Below, piece after piece: positions 61,324 to 64,000 of a stretch of 64,000 nucleotides of DNA (position 1 is the stretch's first letter; every line of letters starts with the position of its first letter). The stretch spans positions 4,078,001-4,142,000 of the forward strand of contig NZ_LR743507.1 of NCBI RefSeq assembly GCF_902712855.1, in the 5' to 3' direction. The notes under the pieces are model-generated. The model worked only from the letters and a program-made list of their open reading frames with translations. It did not search any database and was not told the origin of the DNA. Both the position numbers and the translations under genes were made by a program. Source of the DNA: Variovorax paradoxus (GTDB lineage Bacteria > Pseudomonadota > Gammaproteobacteria > Burkholderiales > Burkholderiaceae_C).

Positions 61324-61560
61324 ATGCAAGACCTGCTCTCACTCATCCAATGGCCGGCGTTCGCCGCCTCACTGGCGGCCGCATGGCTCGTCGCATCGAC
61401 CGACAAGCACCGCCGCAACATCGGCTTCTGGATCTTTTTGCTGAGCAACGTGCTATGGGTGGCGTGGGGCCTGCACACGAGCGCCTGGGCGCTGACCGCG
61501 TTGCAGGTGTGCCTGGCAGCCCTGAACATCCGCGGCCTGTTCAAGACCGAGAAAAGCTGA
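61324..61560 (+). CDS. Small two-helix membrane protein
   Basis: 78 aa from ATG 61324, starting MQDLLSLIQWPAFAASLAAAW. It has two to three hydrophobic segments separated by a short basic loop (STDKHRRNIG). The pattern is like small inner-membrane proteins with an N-out or hairpin topology. It stands alone between two genes of opposite strand. Function unknown. Confidence 0.55.
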   Translation: MQDLLSLIQWPAFAASLAAAWLVASTDKHRRNIGFWIFLLSNVLWVAWGLHTSAWALTALQVCLAALNIRGLFKTEKS

Positions 61561-61575
61561 GCGCCTGCGAAGCGC

Positions 61576-61878
61576 TCAACCCGGCCGAGCTTCGTCGGCG
61601 CGCGGCGTCCCGCCACCGGCCGCGTCGGGCTTGCCCTGCTGGTCCAGCGCATAGCGCAGCGCCGCCTGCAGCGCAGGCCAGCCGGCGAAGGCCAGTGCGT
61701 GGTTGAACGAATCCCAGCGTGCACCCAGCGCTTTCATGCGCTGCGACAGCACCGGGTCGCAACCCACCAGCGCGGGCCGTGCATGGCCGTGCCGCGGCAC
61801 GGCCTCCACCAGCGTGCAACCCAGGCGCTCGGCAAGCTGCGCGGAGGCTTCATTGCCCTGGCGTGGTCGACGGATCAT
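61576..61878 (-). CDS. Small protein coupled to the uvrA paralogue
   Basis: 100 aa from ATG 61878, overlapping the stop of the UvrA-like gene by 4 bp (ATGA), so it is probably translated by re-initiation. It has no signal peptide or membrane helix. Residues ALVGCDPVLSQRMKALGARWDSFNHALAFAGWPALQAAL look like a folded helical domain, and the tail is Gly/Pro-rich and may be disordered. The longer frame upstream is a shadow of uvrA. No family recognised. Confidence 0.6.
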   Translation of the reverse strand: MIRRPRQGNEASAQLAERLGCTLVEAVPRHGHARPALVGCDPVLSQRMKALGARWDSFNHALAFAGWPALQAALRYALDQQGKPDAAGGGTPRADEARPG

Positions 61879-64000
61879 TTCCTGTGCTCCTTTCTTGCAT
61901 TGCCGGGTCGCGGCGTGCCGCGCCCGTCGTTCATCCATTGCCGCAGGTAGGGCGCCGTGCGGCTGACCGCATCGGGCACCTTCGCCACCTGAGCGGGCGT
62001 GCCGGTGGCGACGATGCGGCCGCCCTCGCCGCCCGCGCCCGGCCCCATGTCGATCACCCAGTCGCAGGCCGCCACCCAGCGCATGTCGTGCTCCACCACG
62101 ATGACCGTGTTGCCTGCATCGACCAGCCCGTCGAGCTGCGCCATCAGCCGGTCCATGTCGGCCGGATGCAGGCCGGTGGTGGGCTCGTCGAGCACGTAGA
62201 GCGTGTCGCCGCGCTGCGCGCGCTGCAGCTCTGTCGCGAGCTTGATGCGCTGCGCCTCGCCGCCCGACAGTTCGGTGGCCGGCTGGCCCAGCCGCAGGTA
62301 GCCGAGCCCGATGGCGCGCAGCAGCGCCAGCGGCCGCTCGACGACCGCATCGCCTTCGAAGAACGCATGCGCTTCGTCGACGGTGAGGCCGAGCACGTCG
62401 GCGATGGTCTTGCCGCGCAGCGTCACCTTCAGCGTCTGCGGATTGAAGCGCGAGCCGTGGCAGGTGGGACACGGCGCGTAGACGCTCGGCATGAACAGCA
62501 GCTCCACGCTCACGAAACCCTCGCCCTCGCAGGCCGGGCAGCGCCCCTTGGCCACGTTGAAGGAAAAACGGCCCGCGTCGTAGCGGTGCCTGCGCGCGGC
62601 CGGCGTGCCGGCGAACAGCTTGCGCACGTCGTCGAACAGGCCGGTGTAGGTCGCGAGGTTCGACCTCGGCGTGCGGCCGATGGGCTTCTGATCGACGCGC
62701 ACCAGCCGGCGGATGCGCTCGGCGCCCTGCACGATGCGCCCTGCGGTGCGCTCCGAAACAGCAGGCGCGGCGCCGGCTTCCTCCTCGGCCTCGGGCGGCT
62801 CATCCCCCAGGTGCGCCGACACCAGCTCGACCAGGGCCTGCGTCACCAGGCTCGACTTGCCGGAGCCCGACACGCCGGTCACCGCTGTGAGCACGCCGAG
62901 CGGAAACTCCGCGGCCAGCCGGTCGAGGTTGTTGCGCGAGATGCCCGCCAGCCTGAGCCAGCCCGACGGCGTGCGCGGTGCGCCGCTGCGCGGCTTCGGT
63001 TCTGCGAACAGGTACTTTGCCGTGTGCGAGCCCGCCACGCCGCGCAAGCCGTCGGGCGGCCCGCTGTAGAGCACCACGCCGCCCTTCTCGCCGGCATCCG
63101 GACCCACGTCGACCAGCCAGTCGGCATGGCGCATCAGCGACAGGTCGTGCTCGACCACGAACAGCGAATTGCCCGCGCCCTTGAGCATGTCGAGCGCCAC
63201 CACCAGCGCCTCGCCATCGGCCGGGTGCAGGCCTGCCGATGGCTCGTCGAGCACGTACACCACGCCGAACAGGTTCGAGCGGATCTGCGTGGCGAGCCGC
63301 AGCCGCTGCAGCTCGCCCGGCGACAACGTGGGCGTGCGCCGGTCGAGCGACAGGTAGCCCAGGCCCAGGCCGAGCAGGATGCCCAGACGCTCCACGATGT
63401 CGTGTGCCAGCCGCTGCGCGGCGATGCGTTTTTCTTCCGATTGGCGAGGCAGGCGGCCCGCCGCGATCGGCTTCAGCACGCGCACCAGTTCGCCCAGCGG
63501 CATGTGCGCGATCTCGCCGATGTCGAGCCCGGCCACGCGCACCGACAGCGATTCCTTCCTGAGCCGCTTGCCCTTGCACGAGGGGCACAGCGCGCCGGTC
63601 ATGAATCGCGAGACGCGGTTCTTCATGAGCGCGCTCTGCGTGGTCGCGAAGGTGTGCAGCACGTACCTGCGCGCGCCCGTGAAGGTGCCCTGGTAGCTCG
63701 GCGCCATCTTGCTGCGCAGCGCGGCGCGCGTCTCGGCGGGCGTGAAGCCGGCGTACACCGGCACCGTCGGCTGCTCGTCCGTGAACAGGATCCAGTCGCG
63801 CGCCTTCTTCGGCAGGTCGCGCCAGGGCTTGTCGACGTCGTAGCCCAGCGTCACGAGAATGTCGCGCAGGTTCTGCCCGTGCCAGGCCGGCGGCCATGCG
63901 GCAATGGCGCGCTCGCGGATGCTCAGCGAGTCGTCGGGCACCATCGACCGCTCGGTGACCTCGAACACGCGGCCGATGCCGTGGCACACCGGGCAGGCGC
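61875..64000 (-). CDS. UvrA-family excinuclease paralogue (start outside window)
   Basis: At least 708 aa are visible; the 5' end lies beyond the right edge, and the open frame includes part of a zinc finger (C-P-V-C-H-G) at 63980-64000. Two ABC modules are seen. The first has its signature LSPGELQRLRLA and Walker B VVYVLDEPSAGLHP. The second has Walker A GVSGSGKSSLV, a zinc finger with CPACEGEGFV and CPTCHG, signature LSGGEAQRIKLA, and Walker B LYVLDEPTTGLHP. The order and the divergence from housekeeping UvrA suggest a class II/UvrA2 protein, often linked to drug resistance rather than core repair. Confidence 0.88.
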   Translation of the reverse strand, partial: ACPVCHGIGRVFEVTERSMVPDDSLSIRERAIAAWPPAWHGQNLRDILVTLGYDVDKPWRDLPKKARDWILFTDEQPTVPVYAGFTPAETRAALRSKMAPSYQGTFTGARRYVLHTFATTQSALMKNRVSRFMTGALCPSCKGKRLRKESLSVRVAGLDIGEIAHMPLGELVRVLKPIAAGRLPRQSEEKRIAAQRLAHDIVERLGILLGLGLGYLSLDRRTPTLSPGELQRLRLATQIRSNLFGVVYVLDEPSAGLHPADGEALVVALDMLKGAGNSLFVVEHDLSLMRHADWLVDVGPDAGEKGGVVLYSGPPDGLRGVAGSHTAKYLFAEPKPRSGAPRTPSGWLRLAGISRNNLDRLAAEFPLGVLTAVTGVSGSGKSSLVTQALVELVSAHLGDEPPEAEEEAGAAPAVSERTAGRIVQGAERIRRLVRVDQKPIGRTPRSNLATYTGLFDDVRKLFAGTPAARRHRYDAGRFSFNVAKGRCPACEGEGFVSVELLFMPSVYAPCPTCHGSRFNPQTLKVTLRGKTIADVLGLTVDEAHAFFEGDAVVERPLALLRAIGLGYLRLGQPATELSGGEAQRIKLATELQRAQRGDTLYVLDEPTTGLHPADMDRLMAQLDGLVDAGNTVIVVEHDMRWVAACDWVIDMGPGAGGEGGRIVATGTPAQVAKVPDAVSRTAPYLRQWMNDGRGTPRPGNARKEHRK

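Overview
The window is very GC-rich chromosomal DNA with short intergenic gaps and many 4-bp ATGA/GTGA gene overlaps. The gene families point to a Burkholderiales bacterium of the Comamonadaceae, most like Variovorax: polyhydroxybutyrate genes, Bug-type solute-binding proteins, a divergently placed LysR regulator beside a CoA-dependent acid pathway, and a B12-riboswitch cobalt operon. No rRNA, tRNA, IS element, prophage or CRISPR array was seen.

Left edge (1-2618): the 3' end of a SWIM zinc-finger gene is followed 12 nt later by a clear retron. The retron has an msr-msd RNA with an 18-bp a1/a2 stem and a 21-bp perfect msd stem, then a 648-aa reverse transcriptase. The enzyme carries the retron hallmarks NAxxH, YADD and VTG and ends in an unusual hydrophobic, membrane-spanning domain. 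This is the best candidate in the window for a little-described system.

2.7-8.1 kb: housekeeping and accessory genes (possible 18-aa leader peptide, double GNAT, RIO kinase, BtuF-like protein, GAF histidine kinase, SET-domain protein, DUF1090 protein). 8.2-20.0 kb, minus strand: one cobalt/cobalamin operon behind a textbook cobalamin riboswitch, in the order TonB receptor, PepSY membrane protein, CbiM, CobW, CobN, ChlI/ChlD. The last gene has an A7 slippery site at its stop codon. A -1 frameshift there would join the AAA+ ChlI part to a VWA domain that has no start codon of its own, so one gene would give both small chelatase subunits.

20-38.5 kb: Kef antiporter, DctA, phaB, a PfpI/CinA pair, then a LysR-controlled operon (two Bug proteins, FAS1/MaoC-type hydratase, class III CoA-transferase, CitE-like lyase) that matches the logic of itaconate catabolism. 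A 450-bp gene-free stretch at 32.6-33.1 kb holds two diverged copies of a structured element with compensatory changes. Then follow an FMN reductase, two GSTs, phaA and phaC. GC-rich hairpin repeats sit between genes of the same operon at 29.4-29.6 kb and at 36.6-36.7 kb.

38.6-51.7 kb: mixed metabolism and envelope genes (pgeF, maiA-like isomerase with an FAH-family hydrolase, Nudix, CreA, NlpD-like lipoprotein, large glycine-rich lipoprotein, phospholipase D lipoprotein, AlkB, ABC exporter). 50.6-58.0 kb: a LacI-controlled sugar-acid cluster (TRAP transporter, VOC protein, RuBisCO-like protein, DUF1537 kinase), like the OiaK/OiaX branch of D-apionate catabolism but without the usual dehydrogenase. 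58-64 kb: BamE-like lipoprotein, LysR/MFS divergent pair, three small unknown proteins and a UvrA paralogue that runs off the right edge.
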